64,000 nucleotides of DNA from SKPT01 sp040905445 (GTDB taxonomy: Bacteria; Planctomycetota; Phycisphaerae; Phycisphaerales; Phycisphaeraceae): NCBI GenBank assembly GCA_040905445.1, contig JBBDRN010000049.1, forward strand, positions 1 to 64,000, written 5' to 3'. Shown here one piece after another: positions 1 to 7,521 of the stretch. Each line of letters begins with the position of its first letter. The stretch's first letter is position 1. Both the position numbers and the translations under genes were made by a program. The notes beneath the pieces are model-generated. The model was not told the origin of the DNA. It ran no database searches and worked only from the letters and a program-made list of their open reading frames with translations.

Positions 1-106
1 CTGATGCTTCATCGACTGCAACCGGGATGATGAGGCTTGTCACACACGGTCTGAGTCACGGGACGCAGCGTATCTGTCAACAGAACCTTCCTGAAAGGAA
101 ACAACC

Positions 107-559
107 ATGAGCACTGCAACGACCCAATCCGCAGCCGCAACCGAGATTCGCGAGCTGGTGGACCGCTACGTGGACGCGATTCGTACCTCGGACGTGGACC
201 GAATCGCTTCGCACTATGCGCCCGACATCCTCGCATTCGACGCGATCGCGCAACTGCAATTCAAGGGGGTGGAAGCGTACAGGAAGCACTGGCAGGCGTG
301 CATGGAAATGTGCCCGTCGGCGGGGATGACCTTTGAGTTGCATGAGCCGAGCATCGCGGTGAGCGGCGACGTCGCCTTCGGCCACTGGCTCTGCCGGTGC
401 GGGCCTGGGCCGGACGAGTCGGGCGAAGCCCAGACCGGTTGGATGCGCGGCACCATCGGCTTCCGAAGAACGGCCGGCAAGTGGGCCATCGTGCATGAGC
501 ATTGGTCGGCGCCGTTCGATCCGGAATCCAGCAAGGCGCTGTTCAACCTTCAGCCGTAG
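107..559 (+). CDS. SnoaL/NTF2-like (ketosteroid-isomerase fold) protein
   Basis: A 150-residue single-domain protein. The N-terminal helix (IRELVDRYVDAIRTSDVD, about residues 14-31) and the C-terminal strands with WAIVHEHWSAPF are typical of the SnoaL/DUF4440 alpha+beta cone fold. Family members range from small-molecule isomerases to pocket proteins of unknown ligand, so no substrate can be named. A clear ribosome-binding site (GAAAGGAA) precedes the ATG. It is the first gene of a plus-strand run that continues with an SRPBCC-SnoaL fusion, a VOC protein, a YCII protein and an ECF sigma factor. By context it is a small accessory protein of that sigma-linked cluster. Fold confidence is good and function is unknown. 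Confidence 0.85.
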   Translation: MSTATTQSAAATEIRELVDRYVDAIRTSDVDRIASHYAPDILAFDAIAQLQFKGVEAYRKHWQACMEMCPSAGMTFELHEPSIAVSGDVAFGHWLCRCGPGPDESGEAQTGWMRGTIGFRRTAGKWAIVHEHWSAPFDPESSKALFNLQP

Positions 560-605
560 CCTCGCTTCCGTAGGATTCACCAGGAAAGGCCCGGAAGGAA
601 GAATA

Positions 606-1448
606 ATGGCGGACGATAAGCCCACCGTCGAGCAGGGCGAGCGCGAGATTGTCAGCGCGCGCGTCTTCAACGCACCGCGCGAACGTGTATTCGAGGCATT
701 CAGCGACCCGGGCCACTTGTCGCAGTGGTGGGGGCCGAAGGGATTTTCGAACACGATTCACGAGTTCGACCTGCGGCCGGGCGGTGCCTGGCGCCTCACC
801 ATGCACGGCCCGGACGGCGCCGACTACCAGAACGAAAGCGTTTTCGTCGAGGTCGTCAAGCCGGAGAAGGTCGTTTTTGACCATTGTGAGCCCATCCATC
901 GGTTTCAGATGACGATGACCTTCTCGCAAGAGAACGGGCGGACGAAGCTCACCTGGCGAATGTGCTTCGAGTCCGCTCAGGAATGCGCCAGAGTGAAGAG
1001 CTTGGTTGGCGAAGCAAACGAGCAGAACTTCGACCGCCTTGAGGAACACCTGGCGAGCATGGCCATGACAAATGATGAGCGCGCCATTCGCGACCTGGTT
1101 GATACCTGGATAACCGCCAGCAAGACCGGTGACCTCCAGACGGTGCTGGACTTGATGACGGATGACATTGTATTCATGGTCCCCGGCCAGGAACCATTCG
1201 GGAAGGATGCGTTCAAGGCGGCCTCTGAACAAATGAAAGAGATCCGAATTGAGGGAAGAAGCGATATCCGGGAGATTCGCGTCTTCGGCGAATGGGCCTA
1301 CGTCCGAAACTATCTCGAAATGACGGTGATTTCGCCTGATGGCAGCTCGCCGGCCCACCGATCCGGCTATACACTCACGATACTGCGCAAAGAGTCCGAC
1401 AGGCAATGGCGGATTGCGCGTGACGCCAATCTTCTGACGGTCCAATAG
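606..1448 (+). CDS. AHSA1/SRPBCC domain fused to a SnoaL-like domain
   Basis: A 280-residue protein. Residues 10-150 form an AHSA1-type START/SRPBCC domain: ARVFNAPRERVFEAFSDP, then WWGPKGF at 41-47, then LRPGGAWR. Residues 154-279 form a SnoaL/SgcJ-type domain beginning MTNDERAIRDLVDTW. The start at 606 is chosen because GGAAGGAAG sits just upstream; the longer open frame overlaps the previous gene. These two domains are normally separate neighbouring genes. Here the second begins at an internal Met (codons 152/154) with no linker, which looks like a recent fusion by loss of a stop codon. The ligand is unknown. It shares the cluster with the YCII and ECF42-type genes. Confidence 0.85.
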   Translation: MADDKPTVEQGEREIVSARVFNAPRERVFEAFSDPGHLSQWWGPKGFSNTIHEFDLRPGGAWRLTMHGPDGADYQNESVFVEVVKPEKVVFDHCEPIHRFQMTMTFSQENGRTKLTWRMCFESAQECARVKSLVGEANEQNFDRLEEHLASMAMTNDERAIRDLVDTWITASKTGDLQTVLDLMTDDIVFMVPGQEPFGKDAFKAASEQMKEIRIEGRSDIREIRVFGEWAYVRNYLEMTVISPDGSSPAHRSGYTLTILRKESDRQWRIARDANLLTVQ

Positions 1449-1467
1449 CAATCAATAGAGGGACGCT

Positions 1468-1899
1468 ATGCAAGTTCAACCCTACCTGTTCTTCAACGGC
1501 AACTGTGAGGAGGCGGTCGCGTTCTACCGCGAAACGCTCGGCGCCGAGGTGGAATCGCTCATGCACTACCGCGACAGTCCCGATCCTGAGATGTGCCCGC
1601 CCGGCGTGACCGACGTCGCGGACAAGGTGATGCACGCGAGCTTCCGCATCGGCGAGACGATGGTAATGGCATCGGATGATCCCACCGGCCAGACGAAAGG
1701 CCATACAGGGTTTGCGCTCTCGCTCACCGCTGCGGACGAGGCCGAGGCCGACCGGCTGTTCGTGGCCTTAAGCGACGGCGGGCAGGTGCAGATGCCACTG
1801 GACAAGACCTTTTTCTCGCCGCGCTTCGGCATGGTCGCCGACCGTTTTGGCGTGTCGTGGATGATCGTCGTGGTGCCGGAGAATGCTTCAGCCGGATGA
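1468..1899 (+). CDS. VOC family protein (PhnB-like glyoxalase fold)
   Basis: A 143-residue protein beginning MQVQPYLFFNGNCEEAVAFY, the hallmark start of PhnB-like vicinal-oxygen-chelate proteins (once called 3-demethylubiquinone-9 methyltransferase-like). The repeated beta-alpha-beta-beta-beta modules end in FGMVADRFGVSWMIV. PhnB-like members are often non-enzymatic or of unknown activity, so no reaction is assigned. It lies 19 bp after the SRPBCC-SnoaL fusion with an AGAGGGACG ribosome-binding site. PhnB-like, AHSA1-like and YCII-like genes are frequent companions of ECF sigma factors, and that arrangement is seen here. Confidence 0.87.
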   Translation: MQVQPYLFFNGNCEEAVAFYRETLGAEVESLMHYRDSPDPEMCPPGVTDVADKVMHASFRIGETMVMASDDPTGQTKGHTGFALSLTAADEAEADRLFVALSDGGQVQMPLDKTFFSPRFGMVADRFGVSWMIVVVPENASAG

Positions 1900-1977
1900 T
1901 GTTCGACACGATGGGCGTTCGCCTTTCACCGATGCGTGGTCGGCGAGCCCGATGCCTCATTCAACAGGAGAACAATC

Positions 1978-2403
1978 ATGAAAGTCATGGTCCTGGTCAA
2001 AGCGAGCCCATGGTCCGAAGCGGGCGAGATGCCGAGCGAACAACTGTTCGCCGAGATGGGCAAGTTCAATGAAGAGCTGGCTAACGCTGGCATCCTGCTC
2101 GCCGCCGGAGAAGGGCTCCATCCGAGTTCCAGAGGCGTTCGCGTCCACTTTTCCGGAACGGACCGCACCGTCATCGACGGCCCGTTTGTCGAAACCAAGG
2201 AGCTTGTCGCCGGCTTCTGGCTCTGGCAGGTGAAGTCGATGCAGGAGGCGGTCGACTGGGTCAAACGCTGCCCCAATCCGATGCCTGATGATTCCGAGAT
2301 CGAGATCCGTCCTGTCTTCGAGTGCGAAGACTTTGGCGAGGCCTTGACGCCGGAGCTGCGCGAGCAGGAGGAGCGCCTGCGCGCGAAAATCGAGAAGCGG
2401 TAG
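1978..2403 (+). CDS. YCII-related (DGPF domain) protein
   Basis: A 141-residue ferredoxin-like-fold protein. It begins MKVMVLVKASPWSEAGEMPS and carries the diagnostic DGPFVETKE motif at residues 67-75, followed by AGFWLWQVKSMQEAVDWVKRC. The start at 1978 follows AGGAGAAC; an upstream in-frame start lacks a ribosome-binding site. DGPF proteins have no agreed biochemical function but are known genomic partners of ECF42 sigma factors. The next gene, 129 bp downstream, is such a factor. That conserved pairing suggests this protein belongs to the sigma factor's signalling module or regulon. Confidence 0.9.
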   Translation: MKVMVLVKASPWSEAGEMPSEQLFAEMGKFNEELANAGILLAAGEGLHPSSRGVRVHFSGTDRTVIDGPFVETKELVAGFWLWQVKSMQEAVDWVKRCPNPMPDDSEIEIRPVFECEDFGEALTPELREQEERLRAKIEKR

Positions 2404-2532
2404 CCCCCGATCCCCGGATGCCGGCCCCCGGACCCCGGAAGCCGACGCACACCGGCACGAGCGGATGTTCAGCTCGCAGCCCTCTCGGTACCATCATGGC
2501 GTGTGGCCAGTGTGACCGAGGGACGGACGCCG

Positions 2533-3795
2533 ATGAACCGGGATGCAGCTGATCGGGTGCGCGAGAAGGTGGACGCTGTCTACCGCGCCGAGTCGCGGCG
2601 GGTGTTCGCAACCCTGATCCGGCTGCTGGGCGACTTCGATCTCGCGGAGGAAGCGCTGCACGACGCCTTCACCGCGGCGATCGAACAGTGGCAGCGGGAG
2701 GGGGTTCCCGCCAACCCCCGGGCGTGGCTCGTCTCGACCGGCCGCTTCAAGGCCATTGACGCCCTGCGCCGCCGCGCACGCTTTGATGCGTCCTTGGCGC
2801 ACCTCGCCGAACGGCTCGACACCGCCGCTGATGCCCCCGCTACCGCGGAAAACGAAGGCGTTGCCGATGATCGTCTGCGCCTGATCTTCACCTGCTGCCA
2901 CCCCGCGCTGCCGCCCGATACCCAGGTGGCGCTGACACTGCGCGAGGTCTGCGGCCTGACAACCGAGCAGATCGCCCACGCTTTCCTCACCACGCCGCCC
3001 ACCATCGCCCAGCGCATCGTGCGCGCCAAGCGGAAGATCCGCGATGCGCGCATCCCCTACGAAGCCCCGGCCCGCGACGAGCTGCCGAATCGGCTGGATG
3101 CCGTGCTTCGCGTGATCTATCTGGTTTTCAACGAAGGCTACGCGGCCTCATCCGGCGAATCGCTGACGCGGGCCGACCTCTCCGCCGAGGCCATCCGCCT
3201 GAGTCGGCTGCTGGTCGATCTACTGCCCGAGCCCACCGAGCCCGAGGCGATGGGCCTGCTGGCGCTCATGCTGCTGCACGAGTCGCGCCGTGCGACTCGC
3301 ACCTCGGCGGCAGGCGAACTGATTCTACTCGAGGATCAGGACCGCTCGCTCTGGGATCGGAAGTTGATCGCCGAGGGCACGGCGCTGGTGGAGCGGGTCT
3401 TCGCCGCGCGCCGCATCGGCCCGTACACGCTCCAGGCGGCGATCGTGGCCGTGCACGCCGAGGCGCCCGCCGCCGCCGCCACCGATTGGGTCCGCATCGT
3501 CGGCCTGTACGACGTGTTGGGGCGTGTGAACCCCTCACCCGTGATCGAGCTGAACCGCGCCGTGGCGGTGGCGATGCGCGACGACCCCACGGCCGGCCTG
3601 GTCCTGATCGACGCCATCCTGGCGCGCGGCGATCTGAAGGACTACCACCCCGCCCACGCCGCCCGCGCCGACCTGTGTCGACGGCTGGACAGGACTGCCG
3701 AAGCCCGTGCTTCCTACGAACGCGCTCTTACTCTCACGCGACAAGCCCCCGAGCGGCGCTTCATCAAGCGACGGTTGGCCGAGCTGGCCATGTGA
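2533..3795 (+). CDS. ECF-type RNA polymerase sigma factor with C-terminal TPR region (ECF42-like)
   Basis: A 420-residue sigma-70 family factor, about twice the usual ECF length. Region sigma-2 lies around residues 10-85 (ATLIRLLGDFDLAEEALHD, ANPRAWLVSTGRFKAID). Region sigma-4 lies around 110-165 (LTLREVCGLTTEQIAHAFL, IAQRIVRAKRKI). The remainder is helical with TPR-like character, including NPSPVIELNRAVAVAM and the final RASYERALTLT. No anti-sigma factor or FecR-like gene is adjacent. ECF42 factors are known to act without a cognate anti-sigma factor through this C-terminal extension and to sit beside DGPF genes, exactly as here. ATG at 2533 is preceded by GAGGGAC; an in-frame GTG at 2503 is a less likely start. 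Confidence 0.9.
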   Translation: MNRDAADRVREKVDAVYRAESRRVFATLIRLLGDFDLAEEALHDAFTAAIEQWQREGVPANPRAWLVSTGRFKAIDALRRRARFDASLAHLAERLDTAADAPATAENEGVADDRLRLIFTCCHPALPPDTQVALTLREVCGLTTEQIAHAFLTTPPTIAQRIVRAKRKIRDARIPYEAPARDELPNRLDAVLRVIYLVFNEGYAASSGESLTRADLSAEAIRLSRLLVDLLPEPTEPEAMGLLALMLLHESRRATRTSAAGELILLEDQDRSLWDRKLIAEGTALVERVFAARRIGPYTLQAAIVAVHAEAPAAAATDWVRIVGLYDVLGRVNPSPVIELNRAVAVAMRDDPTAGLVLIDAILARGDLKDYHPAHAARADLCRRLDRTAEARASYERALTLTRQAPERRFIKRRLAELAM

Positions 3796-3811
3796 GGCAG
3801 GCCACATAGTC

Positions 3812-4063
3812 GCGCTAAACGTCTTGCCTGATCCACAGACAGGCCTTGACCAGGTGCGCGCGATGATCGAGCACTGCGACAACACGCCCGCGCTGAAGTA
3901 GCTCGCGGGCGTGATCGTCGCCCTGAGCTGGACGGGGCGGCGGATCGGCGAGCTCGCTCAGTTGCGGCGGGCGGATGTCAACCCGGAGACGATGACCACC
4001 TGCGCCCCGGCCATCCCGCCCTTCGCACTGTCGGCACACCGGCCGCGTACACCCGCTGATTGA
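3812..4063 (+). pseudogene. Tyrosine recombinase/integrase fragment with an in-frame stop
   Basis: One frame reads NVLPDPQTGLDQVRAMIEHC, then CDNTPALK, a TAG stop at 3899-3901, and in the same frame LAGVIVALSWTGRRIGELAQ followed by LRRADVNPETMT. This matches the start of the catalytic domain of phage-type integrases: a helix acting as a lid, then the TGxRxGELxxLRWxDV block with the first catalytic Arg. The frame ends at 4061 well before the HxxR and Tyr motifs, which I cannot find downstream. It is a dead relic of an integrative element directly after the sigma-factor gene. Confidence 0.65.
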
Positions 4064-4738
4064 CCCACGATTGTTGCAACAGGCCGGTGTGGGCTATGAA
4101 CGTGGCCGGGCCACCCCCGCTTGAGCAGGAGGGCGTGCTGAAGCTGCTCGATGACCTTCGCGGCCTGTGGCACGACCCGCCGACCCGCGCCCCGCCACGC
4201 CACGCCCGCCGCGACCGCCAGCGCCACCGCCGCGGCCCGCCGCGCGATCGGCCGGGAAGCCGCCCATCCCGCTGCGGCGCAGCGTTCGGCCGCTGCCTGA
4301 CGCCGACGCTGGCGTCCGCTACGAGCCGGATGGCGAGTTCCTCGACCACGCCCGCCGCGAGGAGGCCGAGGACCAGCCCGAACTGCCGTGGGACGGCTGA
4401 GCGTCGCGCCACACGAGCGGCACAACCTTGAACCTGATGACGCTGGACCGGCGTCAGGCGGCGCTGCCATACTGCTTGACACCGGCGCCGGGACGGTTCC
4501 CGCATCGCCACCGGGCCGGAGGCCCGCCGTCGACCGCCGCCCGCCGTGAATCACGCCCCGCGAAAATCCGGGGAAAGCGGCCAAGCTTCCCCTCTCCCCT
4601 AACCCCTCACCCCCCGAACTGACCTCATGCACGCATGCACGAGCTGACCCAAATCAAATGTCCTATCCGTAAATCATCTTGCTGCACAGAACTGCAATCG
4701 TTAGAATACCGGCACATTTCAATATAAAGGAGCTCGCC
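4064..4738. other. Stretch without a convincing gene, downstream of the integrase relic
   Basis: About 675 bp of very GC-rich sequence. Open frames exist on both strands but show arginine- and proline-rich shadow composition. One plus-strand frame ends in a protein-like tail (YEPDGEFLDHARREEAEDQP, stop near 4400) that could be a further relic of the same mobile element. CGCCACGCC-type motifs occur around 4190-4230 and a CCCCTCTCCCCTAACCCC run at about 4589. The last 60 bp before 4739 become AT-rich and probably hold the promoter of the next gene. Confidence 0.5.
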
Positions 4739-5563
4739 ATGTCGAAGGTGCTGCTGATGGGCGTGGTGGCGGTGGTTGTTTCCGCGGCGCATGGGACGGA
4801 GGGATTGGAGGGCGACTATAACGGCGACGGCGTGGTGGACGCCGCCGACTACGTCGTCTGGCGAAAGACCGACGGTAGTGCGGAAGGATACAACACCTGG
4901 CGCACCAATTTCGGAGCGACCGGCCCCTCCAGCCCCAGACCGGCCAGCCCGGACACGCCCTCGCTCAGCGCCATCTACGACGGCGCCACGCCCAGCGGCA
5001 ATCATGCCTTCACCCTCTACGCCAACCAGCCCACGGGCGGCAACCCGATCGCCGTGGAAATCGGCATCATCACGGAGGGTTTGCTCGTCCAGGTCCCCGT
5101 CGCAGCCAGCTCCCCCTTTGAAGTCGATGACGACATCACCGCCAACTCGGCGAACGGGTTCTTGGGCTATCAGAAGCAGGAGGACACCTGGTACTATCGT
5201 TCCCAATGGACCGATGCGAATCCAGGATTCAACTTCTTCACCAGCGGCGTCACCGAGGGCTATATGCCCGGGCCGCACCCAGATGCGTTGTTCATTTCCG
5301 TGGGGGGCGGGCCGTTCTCGCAGACACAGGTTCCGCTGCTCCAGATCATCGTTGATCCCAGCACCTCCGTGAGCCTCAACCCGTTCGAAGCGCAGTCAGG
5401 CGAGGTGAGTATCGGCGGCTGGTTCGGGCTGGTCGCGTCGGAAGAGGCGACCTACGCCACCTTCGGCGACCTGGTGATCCCGGAGCCGGCATCCCTGGCT
5501 GTAATTGCCCTGGCGCTGCTGCTGGCCGCGGCTCCGCGGCGGCTGAGGAGCCCGGCGACGTGA
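4739..5563 (+). CDS. Dockerin-like PEP-CTERM exported protein
   Basis: A 274-residue exported protein. Residues 1-19 are a signal peptide (SKVLLMGVVAVVVSAAHG). Residues 26-37 form a dockerin/EF-hand-type calcium loop (DYNGDGVVDAAD) followed by YVVWRKT, a form common in planctomycete exported proteins. The central part is a beta-rich domain without a recognised family. The C-terminus has IPEPASLAVIALALLLAAA plus a basic tail RRLR, the PEP-CTERM sorting signal processed by exosortase. A strong AAAGGAG sits before the ATG. The protein is likely exported and anchored or released at the cell surface or matrix. Its ligand is unknown and no exosortase gene is in this window. Confidence 0.85.
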   Translation: MSKVLLMGVVAVVVSAAHGTEGLEGDYNGDGVVDAADYVVWRKTDGSAEGYNTWRTNFGATGPSSPRPASPDTPSLSAIYDGATPSGNHAFTLYANQPTGGNPIAVEIGIITEGLLVQVPVAASSPFEVDDDITANSANGFLGYQKQEDTWYYRSQWTDANPGFNFFTSGVTEGYMPGPHPDALFISVGGGPFSQTQVPLLQIIVDPSTSVSLNPFEAQSGEVSIGGWFGLVASEEATYATFGDLVIPEPASLAVIALALLLAAAPRRLRSPAT

Positions 5564-5588
5564 CCGCTTCACGCGATCGCGGCGGCGA

Positions 5589-6290
5589 TCAATAGGGCGG
5601 CCAGGGAGCGATGTCGTGTCGGCCCTGGTCCTTGCCCCACCAGGTTTCGATGTCGGGCTTGGAGACTTCGTCGTAAGTGACGCGGGTGACGCGGCCGTCC
5701 TCGAATCCGTAGTTCGCCGTGCCGCGGTGGCGCAAAATGTCAATGCGGCCGATATGCGTGTCGCGGTATTCGAGGATGGGCTGCGATGAGTCAGCCTGCT
5801 GGCCGGGCTCCTCGGGCCAGGTGGTGCGCCCGTCGGCGCGGCGCGAGCCCTCGCCCCGCGAGCCGTACGATTCGGCGAGCAGGATCGTCTCGCGCGGCAC
5901 GTTTGCCAGCGCGACGTTGTCATAGAACCAGTTGAAGCCGTACGACGGCTCCTGCGCCTGCTCGTTGTAGTAGCCGTGGTCCGGATGCTCGGGGCAGATG
6001 AAGGTTTCGTCCACAGCCGCGTTCATGCGGATCATGTCGTCCTCGTAGCCATAGGCGCGCTCCGGGTCCAGCCCGTTGATGCGCTGGGGCAGTCGGCCTT
6101 CGTCCATGTCATACATCACCAGCCCCTGGACGATGGTGCGCATGTTCGAGGCGCACTTGATGCTGCGCGCCGTCCACCGGGCCGCGGCGAGAGCGGGCAG
6201 AAGAATGCCGATGAGCAGGGCGATGATGGAGATGACGACGAGCAGCTCGATGAGCGTAAAGCCGGGGGGTAGGCGTCGCGTGGTCGGCAT
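5589..6290 (-). CDS. Prepilin-type N-terminal cleavage/methylation (pseudopilin-like) protein
   Basis: A 233-residue protein with a perfect type IV pilin class signal: RRLPPGFTLIELLVVISIIA (Gly10/Phe11 cleavage site and Glu15), followed by the hydrophobic helix. The globular part contains ICPEHPDHGYY and, near the end, RHRGTANYGFEDGRVTRV, a relaxed form of the H-x9-DG tail that typifies the large planctomycete pilin-signal families. These proteins are thought to be pseudopilins or surface proteins processed by prepilin peptidase; individual functions are unknown. It is convergent with the PEP-CTERM gene, with 25 bp between stop codons, so the two are separately transcribed. Confidence 0.87.
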   Translation of the reverse strand: MPTTRRLPPGFTLIELLVVISIIALLIGILLPALAAARWTARSIKCASNMRTIVQGLVMYDMDEGRLPQRINGLDPERAYGYEDDMIRMNAAVDETFICPEHPDHGYYNEQAQEPSYGFNWFYDNVALANVPRETILLAESYGSRGEGSRRADGRTTWPEEPGQQADSSQPILEYRDTHIGRIDILRHRGTANYGFEDGRVTRVTYDEVSKPDIETWWGKDQGRHDIAPWPPY

Positions 6291-6665
6291 GGCGGACTCC
6301 TCATGAACCCGCGGGCGGCTGGTGCGGCGGCAAACCCGGGGCGGTGGGGCCGGCCGGTGGATTCAACTTAGGCGGCGCGGGGGTTGTCTGCAAGGGGTTT
6401 CGCGAAGTATGCGCGTCGGATCGACACGAGGCGAGCCGACGGGGAAGGTGGCGGGGGCCTCAACCTTTTTTGGGGCCGGAGCCAAATTTGATGGCCCCTA
6501 TCGGTATCCTCCTCGGGACGATCATCCTCAAGACGATGAACACCGCGCCCTGATTGGCGCTGGTTCTTGCCTGGCACACCGGATGCCGGCCCTCCTCCGG
6601 ATCGTCCCAACTGGCCAAAGGCCCGTTGAACGAATCATAGCAAGACTTCTGAAAGATGACAGCGA

Positions 6666-6995
6666 ATGAGATTTGTTGCGATCGTGAATGTGTTCGTGCT
6701 CATTGGGTTTATCACGATGACCGCTGGTTGTTGTTGGGAGAATTATCCAGAGTTCATAGGAGTCGAGACGGAACGGGTTCCGAATGATGTCAAGGGTGCT
6801 GTTGAAGACGTCGTAGTAGCTCCGGAGACTCTGCATTGGTCAAGAGCCATTGGCCCCGGGGAAAAGATCCTCTATCGAGCAGAACTATATTTTGCCCATG
6901 GTTGCAGGAGCAGATCGCCACACTCCAGGCGATGGAGCAGCCGTCCGAGGCGTTCGGCGAAGCAACGAGTTTCTTTACGGAGCCGCGGGGCCTGA
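6666..6995 (+). CDS. Small lipoprotein-like ORF, probably degenerate
   Basis: A 109-codon frame starting MRFVAIVNVFVLIGFITMTA and then GCC. This is a plausible lipoprotein signal with a TAGC lipobox. The first 75 or so codons are less GC-rich than their neighbours and look protein-like (ENYPEFIGVETERVPNDVKG). After about 6900 the composition turns into arginine-rich shadow. In another frame 6909-7011 reads QIATLQAMEQPSEAF and ends LTPGWE-stop, which looks like the real tail of a protein. A frameshift or fusion of relics is the simplest reading. No family is recognised. The rest of the gene-free interval 6291-7174 shows nothing else convincing. Confidence 0.35.
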   Translation: MRFVAIVNVFVLIGFITMTAGCCWENYPEFIGVETERVPNDVKGAVEDVVVAPETLHWSRAIGPGEKILYRAELYFAHGCRSRSPHSRRWSSRPRRSAKQRVSLRSRGA

Positions 6996-7174
6996 CGCCG
7001 GGGTGGGAGTAATACCGGGCGCACGTGATGCGGATGGCCGGCGTGGATGGCCAAGGCGATCGGCGCCGCCTTCTTCCGTGAGGAACGCGTCTCAAGGAGG
7101 TACCGATGAGGCCGGCTGCCAAGCAACCCGAGGTTCAACAGTAGGTTACGGATGACCCGGCCTATCGGTGCAAA

Positions 7175-7247
7175 TGGAGCTGAGGGGGCTCGAACCCCTG
7201 ACCTCGTGCATGCCATGCACGCGCTCTCCCAACTGAGCTACAGCCCC
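7175..7247 (-). tRNA. tRNA-Ala (anticodon GGC)
   Basis: The minus strand folds into a full cloverleaf: acceptor GGGGCTG/CAGCTCC, D-arm GCTC-AGTTGGGA-GAGC, anticodon stem CGTGC/GCACG around loop ATGGCAT (anticodon GGC, reads GCC), T-arm AGGGG-TTCGAGC-CCCCT, and discriminator A. CCA is not encoded. A promoter lies just upstream. Confidence 0.96.
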
Positions 7248-7265
7248 GCGTCGGTGGAATGCGGA

Positions 7266-7294
7266 AGTATAAGGTTGGCAGCGGGGCCGAGCAA
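7266..7294 (-). promoter_or_regulatory. Sigma-70-type promoter of tRNA-Ala
   Basis: On the minus strand TTGCTC (7294-7289) and TATACT (7271-7266) are separated by exactly 17 bp. The -10 box ends 18 bp before the mature tRNA 5' end. Spacing and position fit a housekeeping promoter. Confidence 0.7.
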
Positions 7295-7308
7295 GGCCCC
7301 CAACCCCG

Positions 7309-7353
7309 CCACGCCCCCGCCACGCCTCCGCCACGCGCCGCCCCGCTCGCACA
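7309..7353. repeat. CCGCCACGCCC short tandem repeat
   Basis: About four degenerate units containing GCCACG at an 11-bp spacing between tRNA-Ala and the oxidoreductase gene. It is an intergenic relative of the 9-nt GTGGCGGGT repeats found inside several genes of this window. Confidence 0.6.
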
Positions 7354-7521
7354 CCTCTGCCACCGCTCGCCGCCTTGGGCGGGGGCCAGCCCACCCAACT
7401 CCGCGGCCCCTACGGCCCTCCGCTGCCCTCCCGTCAGTGCCTGTCTCCCCCCGGGGCTTGCGGGTCCGGCAGCGGTGGGGTAATAACGACGCCAGCCTTT
7501 CACACACACACGGAGAGCCAG

